Assembly: GCA_044450465.1 (NCBI GenBank)
Contig: JBIOJB010000102.1
Coordinates: 1 to 10,233 of the forward strand
Reading direction: 5' to 3'
Origin: JBIOJB01 sp044450465
Lineage (GTDB): Bacteria; Chloroflexota; Dormibacteria; Dormibacterales; Dormibacteraceae
DNA: 10,233 nucleotides
Both the position numbers and the translations under genes were made by a program. Each line of letters opens with the position of its first letter. The stretch's first letter is position 1. This document shows, in pieces, positions 1 to 6,090 of this stretch. A model generated the notes under the pieces. The model saw only the letters and a list, made by a program, of their open reading frames with translations. It was not told the origin of the DNA and searched no databases.

Positions 1-368
1 CCCGAGTCGACCAAGTAGTCCGCGACGAGCGTCGAGCCTGATTGAACGTCGACTGAGGCGGGACCCTTGATGACCCGCATCGGAGGCTTGAGCGCGACTT
101 TGTAAGTGGCCGCCGGCAGGTCGATCCTGAACTGGCCGTTCGAGTCGGTGGTGGTGGCGTTGGTGGCGTCCCCGGCGACGAAGTCGATCTCCAGGTTGGC
201 CACGGGCCGGCCCGCGCAGGTGCTGCCCGCGGATTCGACCGGGCTGCACGGCACCGCCACGATCGTGCCGGTCACCGAGCCGGTGCCCGGCTGGTTGCCG
301 GTGGGAAACCGGTAAGCGCCGCAGGCCACTGTCAGCAGCACCACCAGGGCAAGAACCGCGTTCTTCAT
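1..368 (-). CDS. Predicted lipoprotein with carboxypeptidase-regulatory-like domain (partial, C-terminus beyond window)
   Basis: The minus strand is open from an ATG at 366-368 to the window edge, giving about 122 codons. The N-terminus has a Lys at position 2-3, a hydrophobic stretch (about residues 4-15) and a Cys at 16 (LLTVAC). This looks like a lipoprotein signal peptide, although Thr at -3 is less usual than Leu/Val/Ile. From about residue 30 the translation resembles a carboxypeptidase-regulatory-like/SpaA-type beta-sandwich: a GTIVAVPC strand, then TTDSNGQFRIDLPAATYKVAL, the usual T-D-x-x-G-x-F ... G/A-x-Y pattern. It is probably a membrane-anchored extracytoplasmic protein of unknown function. 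No clear Shine-Dalgarno precedes the ATG. It is divergent from the tRNA gene. The lipoprotein call is inference from the signal sequence; the domain call is by pattern only. Confidence 0.7.
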   Translation of the reverse strand, partial: MKNAVLALVVLLTVACGAYRFPTGNQPGTGSVTGTIVAVPCSPVESAGSTCAGRPVANLEIDFVAGDATNATTTDSNGQFRIDLPAATYKVALKPPMRVIKGPASVDVQSGSTLVADYLVDS

Positions 369-448
369 CAGGTACACAACGCCGCCCGGCGCCGGAGGTC
401 ACCGTCGGGAGGCGGCCGTTCTCCCTCGCGCTAGTGTTGTGGGCGCGC

Positions 449-522
449 TCCGCGGTAGCCAAGTGGTAAGGCAGGGGACTTTGGATCCTCGACCGAAGGT
501 TCGAATCCTTCCCGCGGAACCA
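449..522 (+). tRNA. tRNA-Gln (anticodon TTG)
   Basis: A complete cloverleaf can be folded by eye. The acceptor stem is TCCGCGG (449-455) with CCGCGGA (512-518), then discriminator A519 and an encoded CCA at 520-522. The D-arm is closed by GCC/GGC (458-460 with 470-472). The anticodon stem is GGGGA (474-478) with TCCTC (486-490), including one G-U pair. The loop CTTTGGA carries anticodon TTG at 481-483. The T-arm is GAAGG/CCTTC around loop TTCGAAT (500-506). Anticodon TTG reads CAA/CAG glutamine codons. The gene lies 59 bp upstream of comEA on the same strand. I saw no duplicated copy of its 3' end elsewhere in the window, so nothing suggests an integrated element. Confidence 0.96.
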
Positions 523-546
523 GGTCAAAAGCGTTAACGGGCTGGG

Positions 547-575
547 TTCCCCTGCACCTGCCGCCTTCGTAGCCT
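547..575 (+). promoter_or_regulatory. Candidate promoter for a leaderless comEA transcript
   Basis: TTCCCC (547-552) and TAGCCT (570-575) are separated by 17 bp and resemble a weak -35 and a TANNNT -10. Six bases separate the -10 from the comEA ATG at 582, so transcription would start at or next to the start codon. No Shine-Dalgarno precedes that ATG, which fits a leaderless message. In GC-rich DNA such matches arise by chance. Read-through from the upstream tRNA-Gln is the alternative. Confidence 0.25.
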
Positions 576-581
576 CGCCCC

Positions 582-1160
582 ATGCCAACTTTGTGGCGTC
601 TGGTTCCCGGCGGAAGGCGGCTCCTCTTCTTAGCTGTGCCCTTGGCTCTCGCTCTGGGCGGGGTGGCCGCCGCCTACGTTTACAGCTCGTCCGCCAACAA
701 CAACACGGCGTCGGCGCAGGCTCCCCCGCCGATCACCGCTGTGGACATGCCGCCACCGGCTGGGCTCCTCATCGACGTCTCTGGCGCCGTTGAGAACCCA
801 GGCCTCTACCGGCTGCCTCGCGGCGACCGCGTGTACGACGCCATTGCAGCAGCAGGCGGCCTCAGCCCGGACGCCGACAGGTCGAAATTGCCGAACCTGG
901 CTGGTCGCCTGAAGGACGGCGAGCAGGTCAAGGTCGCATTCGCCAAGACAACCGCGGGCACGGTCGTAACGCGGACCAATCTCAACACGGCGACGCTGGA
1001 CGAGCTCGAGGGCGTGCCCGGTTTCACCGAGGCGTTTGCGCAGGAGTGCATCGACTACCGGACCAACTTCGGCGGTTTTCAGAACACCCGAGAGCTGGTC
1101 GACATTCTCGGCATGAGCGAGGCCGATTACGTCATCGCGCGGCGATACCTGACGCTGTGA
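582..1160 (+). CDS. comEA: ComEA-like DNA-binding competence protein (SLBB + helix-hairpin-helix)
   Basis: This 192-residue protein has the ComEA architecture. A single N-terminal membrane anchor (about residues 14-36) is followed by a Ser/Asn/Pro-rich linker to about 58. A SLBB domain follows (about 60-117, IDVSGAVENPGLYRLP...AGGL), and then a C-terminal tandem helix-hairpin-helix region (about 131-192, starting TNLNTATLDELE). In transforming bacteria ComEA holds incoming double-stranded DNA outside the membrane and hands it to ComEC. The adjacent comEC supports the call. The helices of the HhH region are well conserved, but the hairpins read PGFT (146-149) and LGMS (176-179), where the family normally has G-I-G. 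The second hairpin glycine is missing in both. The start is ATG 582 with no Shine-Dalgarno. The stop TGA (1158-1160) overlaps the comEC GTG start, so the two are probably translationally coupled. Confidence 0.9.
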   Translation: MPTLWRLVPGGRRLLFLAVPLALALGGVAAAYVYSSSANNNTASAQAPPPITAVDMPPPAGLLIDVSGAVENPGLYRLPRGDRVYDAIAAAGGLSPDADRSKLPNLAGRLKDGEQVKVAFAKTTAGTVVTRTNLNTATLDELEGVPGFTEAFAQECIDYRTNFGGFQNTRELVDILGMSEADYVIARRYLTL

Positions 1161-3370
1161 CGCGCTTTCCGGCGCTCGTTCTTGCCGTGACCTGGTGCGC
1201 AGTCCTCGCTACTGCTGTGGTGATCGCGCCGGCACAGGCGGTGCTGGGCGCCGTCGCCCTGACGATCTCGGTGCCGTGCATCGTCCTCGCATTCTTCGTT
1301 CGCCCCGCCCTCGTAGCCCTTGTGGCGGCGGTCGCCCTGCTGGCCGTCGCCCGCGCGGAATTCCCGGCGGCTGATCCACACGTTCCCGCGCGAGCGGCGG
1401 CACTGGCCGGGAATGTCGCGACCATCACCGGTCGCGTGGCGGACGACTCCCAGCCGTCTGCAGGCGGCGCCGAGGTGGTGGTTGAGCCGGACTCTGTCGC
1501 GGTGCAGGCGACTCCGGTCTCCGGCATTGGCGCGGTGATGGTCCGGTGGCGCGGCCCGGAAACGACCTCCTTCGGCGACGAGGTGCAGGCGATTGGGAAG
1601 CTGACGCTGCCTCGAGATCTGCCGAGCTTCAACCGCCGTGCCTACCTGGCGCAGCACCAAGTCTTCCTGGAGCTACAGGCGTCGTCGATCAACGTGGTCC
1701 GATCGCCTGGCGGCCTGGCCGGCCTGCCAGGCCATCTTCGCGCGGGCTTCATAGCGGCGCTCGACTCCGCCTTTGCCGCTCCACACGCGGCACTGCTGCA
1801 GGGGGTTGTGCTTGGGGTCCGCCAGGGCATTCCCACCTCGCTCCAGAACGCTCTGATAGCGACCGGCCTGATTCATCTGCTGGTGCTCAGCGGGCTCAAG
1901 GTCGCGGTGTTCGCGCGTCTCGCTCAGGGCTTGCTGCGTCCGCTGCTCGGGCGTTATGCCGCCCTGCCGGCGGTGGCTGTCGTCTCCCTCTACGCGGTGA
2001 CGGGTGGTGCCACGCCCGCAGCGGTCCGCGCCGCAGCCATGGGAGGGCTTGCCATCGCTGCCGGCCACATGGGCCGGCCGACCCATGTTTGGACCTCGCT
2101 CGCCCTGACTGCAGCAGCCATGCTCGGCTGGCGGCCGGAGCTGGCCTGGGACGTCGGGTTCCAACTCTCGTTCGCTGGAACCGCCTCGATCATTCTTTTG
2201 ACGCCGGCGATCGAGCGCCGGCTCAAGTGGCTGCCCGGGTTCATCAGGGAACCGTTCGCGGTCACGTGCGCCGCGCAGGTTGGAACCCTCCCAATGATGG
2301 CGACGGACTTCCACGTCATTTCCCCTGTCGCGCCGATTGCCAACGCCCTGACGCTGCCATTCCTGCCGGCGTTGGTGCTCGCCGGCATGGCGGTCGGATT
2401 GATTTCCTTCGCTCCGGATGTGGCGCGCCTTGTCGCAATACCGATCACCGGTCTGTTGGCCTACGTCGAGCAGGTGGCCTACGTCCTGTCACGTGTTCCT
2501 GCCGCCGCTGTGCCGGTGCCGCAATTCCCGACCTGGTTGGGAGTGGCGTACTACGCCGGCGTGGCGCCTGCGATAGCAGGTCTGCACGCCTCGGGCCGCC
2601 GCCGCACCATCGCGTTCGCCGTGGCGGTGCTGGGCCCCGCGCTGATCTCGGCCATAGCCCTAGCCGCATGGGCCGGGGGCCCACCGGAGGTGAGCGTGTT
2701 GGCGGTTGGCGACGGCCAGGCGGTCTTGGTTCGAGGCTCCCAGGGCGCGATTCTCGTCGATGGCGGACCGAGCCCGAGCAAGCTCGAGGACGGGATCGGA
2801 GCCCAGCTGCCGCCTTGGCAGTCGGGACTGGCCGCGCTCGTCATCACGGCCCCTGGCCTCGGCCACGTCGGCGGTCTGGCGCAGTTCGGCCGGCAGGCGC
2901 GCACGGTCGTTCTGCCGGACGCTCAGCTCACGGGAAGCGCATGGCGCACGGTCGCCTTCGACGCCGCCACACGAGGCGCGGCCGTGGTGCGAGTCAGAGC
3001 CGGGGAGTCGCTGCGCATCGCAGGACTGCGGCTTCAGGTCCTGGCACCCGAGCAGGGTGCCCCGGGCGACGTGGCTGGGGCCGCAGACATGGGATTGCGC
3101 GTCGTTGCAGCGGATGGACGGTCGTTTTGCGATTTCAGCGATCTTGATGTCGACGCTCAGACGGTGGCGGCCGCGCGCGTCGCCGGTGCGTGCACCTATC
3201 TGCTGCTTCCCAGCGGCGGCAGGAGCCTTCTGTCGCCGGACCTGGAGCGTGCAGCCGTGACGCAGGCTACGCAGTTGATCGCCTCACGCGGACCAGGACG
3301 ACTCGCGGCGGGATTCCCACCCAATGTCCTCCGCACCGATCAGGAGGGGACGATCACTTTGCCTTTGTAA
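1157..3370 (+). CDS. comEC: ComEC/Rec2 family DNA-uptake channel with degenerate metallo-beta-lactamase domain
   Basis: ComEC forms the inner-membrane channel that passes single-stranded DNA into the cytoplasm. I place the start at GTG 1157, which overlaps the comEA stop as GTGA and gives 737 residues starting VTRFPALVL. An upstream in-frame ATG at 1046 would add 37 Arg/His-rich residues encoded entirely inside comEA. In order there are three hydrophobic segments (about 4-68), a DUF4131/OB-like domain (about 75-195), and the multi-helix competence domain (about 200-505; LVLSGLKV at 243-250, GATPAAVRAAAM, FQLSFAGT). A metallo-beta-lactamase-like domain follows (about 508-737). That last domain keeps its fold landmarks (LVDGG, HVGGL) but has TAPGLGH (564-570) for THxDxDH, SGGR (686-689) for HHGS and VGDGQ (517-521) for VGQGD. 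Lys248 replaces the usual His of the SGLH motif. The frame is uninterrupted and full length, so it does not look like a pseudogene. A nuclease function is doubtful; a DNA-channel function remains plausible. Confidence 0.9.
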   Translation: MTRFPALVLAVTWCAVLATAVVIAPAQAVLGAVALTISVPCIVLAFFVRPALVALVAAVALLAVARAEFPAADPHVPARAAALAGNVATITGRVADDSQPSAGGAEVVVEPDSVAVQATPVSGIGAVMVRWRGPETTSFGDEVQAIGKLTLPRDLPSFNRRAYLAQHQVFLELQASSINVVRSPGGLAGLPGHLRAGFIAALDSAFAAPHAALLQGVVLGVRQGIPTSLQNALIATGLIHLLVLSGLKVAVFARLAQGLLRPLLGRYAALPAVAVVSLYAVTGGATPAAVRAAAMGGLAIAAGHMGRPTHVWTSLALTAAAMLGWRPELAWDVGFQLSFAGTASIILLTPAIERRLKWLPGFIREPFAVTCAAQVGTLPMMATDFHVISPVAPIANALTLPFLPALVLAGMAVGLISFAPDVARLVAIPITGLLAYVEQVAYVLSRVPAAAVPVPQFPTWLGVAYYAGVAPAIAGLHASGRRRTIAFAVAVLGPALISAIALAAWAGGPPEVSVLAVGDGQAVLVRGSQGAILVDGGPSPSKLEDGIGAQLPPWQSGLAALVITAPGLGHVGGLAQFGRQARTVVLPDAQLTGSAWRTVAFDAATRGAAVVRVRAGESLRIAGLRLQVLAPEQGAPGDVAGAADMGLRVVAADGRSFCDFSDLDVDAQTVAAARVAGACTYLLLPSGGRSLLSPDLERAAVTQATQLIASRGPGRLAAGFPPNVLRTDQEGTITLPL

Positions 3371-3380
3371 CTACGATCGC

Positions 3381-4349
3381 ATGGTGTCCCGGCCCCTCAG
3401 CCGCCAAACGCGTCAGGCGATCGCGGTCCTGGTCCACGGGGAGGAGCGGTTCCTGGTCGACGAGAAGGCTCGCGCCACGGTCGGTGAGTGGCAGCAAGGC
3501 CTCGTGTCGGACTTCGGCCTGGACACGCTCGAAGGCACCGGACTCACGGCCGCACGGCTGCAGGACTCGATCCTGCAGGCGCCCTTCCTCGACCCTCACC
3601 GCGTAGTGCACGTGCGCATGCTGCCCGCTCCCCGGGCCGAGGCCGTGGCGCCCGCAGTCGTGGCAGTCCCGCCCACGACGCGCCTTCTGATCTCGGTCTC
3701 AGGTCGCTTGAGCCCATCGAACAAGCTCGTAAAGGCGATCCTCGCGGCGGGCGGGTCCGTTGAGGAGATGCAGCGCTTGAAGGGTCGGGCGCTTAGCGAC
3801 TGGGTGTCGAAGCGCGCGGTCAACGAGCATGGTCTCCCGGCCGGCATCGCGGCGCAGGTCGTGAGGGTCACGCCGCCCGACCTGGGCGTGATCGATTCGG
3901 AGCTGCGCAAGCTCGCCGCCTACAGGGCGTCCGGCTCAAAACTGACGACGGAGGTGACGGCCGAGCTGCTGGCCGGCGGGCGGGAGGACGAGATCTTCCG
4001 ATTGACCGACAACCTGCTCCCCAAGCCGACTGCGCAGGCCCTTGAGATCGCTCGCGGACTCACCCGAAGCGGTCTGCAGCCCACGTCGGTGGCGTACCGC
4101 ATGGCTCGCCACATTGCCCTCGTGCTGGAGGTCAGGGCTCGGCTCGACCGGGGAGAGTCGCTGGGCACCATGCAGCAGGAGATGGCCGAGCACCGCTTCG
4201 TGGTCCAAAAGGCATTCGACGTGGCGCAGGACACGAGCGCCGAGCGCCTCGAGCGCGCGCTCGAGACGATTCGCGACTACGAATGGGAGGTCAAGTCGGG
4301 GCAGATCGACGCAGAGCTCGGGCTGGACGTCCTACTCACCAGGCTGTAG
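3381..4349 (+). CDS. holA: DNA polymerase III delta subunit (clamp-loader wrench)
   Basis: HolA is the delta subunit of the clamp loader; it opens the beta sliding clamp during loading onto DNA. From ATG 3381 the protein has 322 residues, near the family's usual 320-345. The N-terminus has the characteristic VLVHGEERFLVDEKA segment. A middle part has the IDSELRKLAAY pattern and REDEIFRLTDNLL, typical of domain II to III. The C-terminal collar has MARHIALVLEVRARL and ends LGLDVLLTRL. The frame is open further upstream to 3324, but that would overlap comEC by 47 bp and add residues unlike the family. ATG 3381 lies 10 bp after the comEC stop. An AGGAGG at 3342-3347 is too far upstream to serve it, and no in-frame start codon lies nearer to it. 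Placement directly after comEC is a common arrangement in many bacteria. The end is convergent with rpsT, leaving 18 bp between the two stops. Confidence 0.88.
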   Translation: MVSRPLSRQTRQAIAVLVHGEERFLVDEKARATVGEWQQGLVSDFGLDTLEGTGLTAARLQDSILQAPFLDPHRVVHVRMLPAPRAEAVAPAVVAVPPTTRLLISVSGRLSPSNKLVKAILAAGGSVEEMQRLKGRALSDWVSKRAVNEHGLPAGIAAQVVRVTPPDLGVIDSELRKLAAYRASGSKLTTEVTAELLAGGREDEIFRLTDNLLPKPTAQALEIARGLTRSGLQPTSVAYRMARHIALVLEVRARLDRGESLGTMQQEMAEHRFVVQKAFDVAQDTSAERLERALETIRDYEWEVKSGQIDAELGLDVLLTRL

Positions 4350-4367
4350 CGACCCGGCGAGCGGCGG

Positions 4368-4721
4368 CTACTTCTTCTTCGCTGCGCCCGCGGGTTTCGC
4401 TTGGGCCGCCTCGGCCTTGCCGGCCTTGCCGCTCGGCGCGGGAGCGGCTGTCGCGAGCTCGGCCAGCCGGCCCGCCAGGCGTGCCTTCCGGCGCGCGGCG
4501 GTGTTGCGATGGACGATGCCCTTCGCGGCGGCGCGGTCGAGGGCCCGGATCGCTTCGAGGACGCTCGCGGCGCGCTCGGGGGCGGCGACGGACTTCTCCG
4601 CCAACCCGCGGCGTGCCTTGACGACCAGCGTCTTGATCTCAGACTTCGCGGCGTGGTTGCGCAGGGAGCGGCGAACGCCGGCGCGCGCCTGCTTCTTTGC
4701 GGACGCCGTGCGCTTAGCCAT
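4368..4721 (-). CDS. rpsT: 30S ribosomal protein S20 with C-terminal Ala/Lys extension
   Basis: S20 is a primary 16S rRNA-binding protein of the small subunit. The 117-residue product starts MAKRTASAKKQARA and shows the family's basic three-helix pattern (RRSLRNHAAKSEIKT, then KGIVHRNTAARRKARLAGRL). Bacterial S20 usually has 85-90 residues. Here about 28 extra residues rich in Ala, Lys, Pro and Gly follow the last helix (from about residue 90) and end in KKK, probably disordered. The ATG at 4719-4721 is preceded by GGTGAT (4727-4732 on the minus strand), which can pair with the 16S 3' end (AUCACC), with 5 bp spacing. A perfect TATAAT lies further upstream. The gene converges on holA and diverges from the gamma-carbonic-anhydrase-like gene. 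Confidence 0.95.
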   Translation of the reverse strand: MAKRTASAKKQARAGVRRSLRNHAAKSEIKTLVVKARRGLAEKSVAAPERAASVLEAIRALDRAAAKGIVHRNTAARRKARLAGRLAELATAAPAPSGKAGKAEAAQAKPAGAAKKK

Positions 4722-4761
4722 GAGCCATCACCAAATGGGAGTGCGTGGTCACGAAGTTAGG

Positions 4762-4767
4762 ATTATA
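4762..4767 (-). promoter_or_regulatory. Candidate -10 box of the rpsT promoter (TATAAT)
   Basis: The minus strand reads TATAAT here, 40 bp upstream of the rpsT ATG. It predicts a transcript start near 4754-4755 and a leader of about 33 nt containing the GGTGAT ribosome-binding site. I find no convincing TTGACA-like -35 at 16-18 bp; that position falls inside the first codons of the divergent gene. A perfect hexamer in such GC-rich DNA, placed correctly before a ribosomal protein gene, is still suggestive. On the plus strand the same AT-rich core contains TAGGAT (4758-4763), which would start a near-leaderless transcript for the gene beginning at 4775. Confidence 0.5.
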
Positions 4768-4774
4768 GAGACCA

Positions 4775-5302
4775 GTGGAGTTTGAGCTTGGCGGACGGCG
4801 CCCGAAGGTGCACCCGGACGCCTACATCGCACCGACCGCGGTCCTCATCGGTGACGTGGTGGTCGAGGCCGGCGCCAGCGTGTGGTTTGGAGCGGTGCTT
4901 CGCGCGGACGAGGCGCTCATCCGGATCGAAGAAGGCGCGAACATCCAGGACAACGTAGTGGTGCATTGCGCTCGTGACCTGCCGACCATCGTCCAGCGCA
5001 ACGCCAGCGTCGGCCATTCCGCCCAGCTTGAAGGCTGCGTGGTCGAGCAGGGCGCTCTCGTCGGGATGGGGGCCACGATGCTGCAGCGGAGCCGGCTCGG
5101 TGCAGGCTCGATGCTCGCCGCGGGTTCCGTGCTACCGGAGGGCCGCGAGATACCCCCGGGGCAGATGGCGGCGGGAGTGCCGGCTGTGGTGAAGAAGGAG
5201 CTGGCTGGTTCCTCCGGCCAATGGGTGGCCACGGCGGCCGAGCACTATCGTGACCGCGCTGTGTTGTATCGAGCGCAGCTCAAGCCGACCGACCCTCGTT
5301 GA
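4775..5302 (+). CDS. Gamma-carbonic-anhydrase-like left-handed beta-helix protein (YrdA/PaaY family)
   Basis: The 175-residue product is built of hexapeptide repeats (YIAPTAVLIGDVVVEAGASV and onward), typical of left-handed beta-helix trimers, with a short C-terminal helix (about 150-170). Family landmarks are Arg43 and Asp45 (VLRAD), Gln58 in NIQDN, His64 in VVVH, His81 in VGH, and the GAxxLxxSxLGAGSMLAAGSV-type late repeats. In gamma-carbonic anhydrases three His ligands hold the catalytic metal. Here the first two are present, but the third (GHxxxxHG) is Glu86 (GHSAQLEGC), so carbonic anhydrase activity is uncertain. The start is GTG 4775, with no Shine-Dalgarno; it is the first codon that keeps the whole fold, and a near-leaderless transcript is possible. 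The stop overlaps the ispE start as TTGA, suggesting coupled expression. Other members of this fold are acyltransferases or of unknown role. Confidence 0.8.
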   Translation: MEFELGGRRPKVHPDAYIAPTAVLIGDVVVEAGASVWFGAVLRADEALIRIEEGANIQDNVVVHCARDLPTIVQRNASVGHSAQLEGCVVEQGALVGMGATMLQRSRLGAGSMLAAGSVLPEGREIPPGQMAAGVPAVVKKELAGSSGQWVATAAEHYRDRAVLYRAQLKPTDPR

Positions 5303-6054
5303 CGATCGCGCTGCCTGCGCGAGCCAAGCTCAACCTCGGTCTCGAGGTCATTGGGAGTGGGGCGGACGGCTATCACGAGGTGCGCACGACGCTTCAGGCG
5401 ATTGACCTGCATGATCTGCTCGAAGTCACACCTGGGGATCGGACCTCGCTCACGATCTCGGGACTCAGCGTTGCCGGCTCCGCCGAGAACACAGTGCTCA
5501 AGGCGCACGCCGCCCTGGAGCGCGCGGCGCAGAGGGTCATGCCCACTCGTTTTCAGCTGCACAAGCGGATACCGCCAGGATCGGGGATGGGCGGCGCGAG
5601 CTCGGATGCCGCGGCCGCCCTGAGGGGACTCGCCACCATCCACGGGCTGGACGTGGACCTCAACCGGCTCGCTGGAGAGCTCGGCGCCGACGTGCCTTTC
5701 TTCGTCAACGGGGGGACGGCCGTGGCCTCAGGCCGCGGAGACGTCCTTACGCCGATGTCGACCGATTCAGCCTGGTTTGCAATCGCCTGGCCGGGCGTTG
5801 AGCTTTCGACGGCGGCGGTATATCGCGCCTGGGACGAGGTCGGTGGGGAAGGGCCCAATCACCTCCGACGAGCGGCCGAACGAGTCGAACCACGGCTTCA
5901 AAGCTTCGCCGCGTCTCTCGAGGAGGGCCCTTGGGAGATGACCGGGAGCGGCTCGGCATTCTTCAAACGTTGCGACGGCCGTGAGCACGCGATTCGCGTC
6001 ACCGCCGGTTTGACCTGTTGGACCGCCGTCTCGCGTGCGGTCGGCGCCTGGTAG
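5299..6054 (+). CDS. ispE: 4-diphosphocytidyl-2-C-methyl-D-erythritol kinase
   Basis: IspE phosphorylates CDP-methylerythritol with ATP, the fourth step of the MEP route to IPP and DMAPP, in the cytoplasm. It is a GHMP-family kinase. The N-terminus has ARAKLNLGLEV with the expected catalytic Lys10 and the DGYHEV segment. The ATP-binding motif is PPGSGMGGASSDAAAAL (92-108), and ELGADVPFF carries the expected catalytic Asp131. The third GHMP motif MTGSGSAFF lies near residue 214. At 251 residues it is shorter than the common 280-310, mainly in the C-terminal half, but all motifs are present. The start is TTG 5299, overlapping the upstream stop by 4 bp (TTGA). No in-frame ATG precedes the conserved N-terminus, so the rare start codon is well supported. 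The end is convergent with gatD. Confidence 0.93.
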   Translation: MTIALPARAKLNLGLEVIGSGADGYHEVRTTLQAIDLHDLLEVTPGDRTSLTISGLSVAGSAENTVLKAHAALERAAQRVMPTRFQLHKRIPPGSGMGGASSDAAAALRGLATIHGLDVDLNRLAGELGADVPFFVNGGTAVASGRGDVLTPMSTDSAWFAIAWPGVELSTAAVYRAWDEVGGEGPNHLRRAAERVEPRLQSFAASLEEGPWEMTGSGSAFFKRCDGREHAIRVTAGLTCWTAVSRAVGAW

Positions 6055-6090
6055 GCCCGAACCCGAAGCGCCGCGAACAGGCGGCCGGGC
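6055..6090 (+). terminator. Stem-loop between convergent ispE and gatD (possible shared terminator)
   Basis: The 35-bp gap between the two stops can fold. GCCCG (6055-6059) pairs with CGGGC (6086-6090), and GCCGC (6070-6074) pairs with GCGGC (6081-6085) around a GAACAG loop, with a one-sided 10-nt bulge on the left arm. Its position between convergent genes fits a bidirectional terminator. There is no T-run on either strand, so it is not a standard intrinsic terminator, and GC-rich DNA yields such stems easily. Confidence 0.25.

Noticed and set aside
381..416. GCCGCC/GGCGGC inverted repeat between the lipoprotein gene and tRNA-Gln
   Set aside because: It is only 6 bp with a 24-nt loop and no T-run, and lies between divergent genes where a terminator is not expected; probably GC-rich chance.
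449..522. tRNA-Gln as an attachment site for an integrated element
   Set aside because: No duplicate of the tRNA 3' end, integrase or composition shift is visible; the flanking genes are core genes.
1046..1156. N-terminal extension of ComEC from an upstream in-frame ATG
   Set aside because: It lies wholly inside comEA in another frame and is Arg/His-rich and unlike any ComEC N-terminus; the GTG at 1157 fits the stop/start overlap.
1546..3147. 533-codon plus-strand open frame inside comEC
   Set aside because: Its translation is Arg/Gly/Ala-rich without domain motifs; it is an out-of-frame shadow expected in GC-rich coding DNA.
1157..3370. comEC as a pseudogene
   Set aside because: Although metal motifs are missing, the frame is full length with no stop or frameshift and the membrane domain is well preserved.
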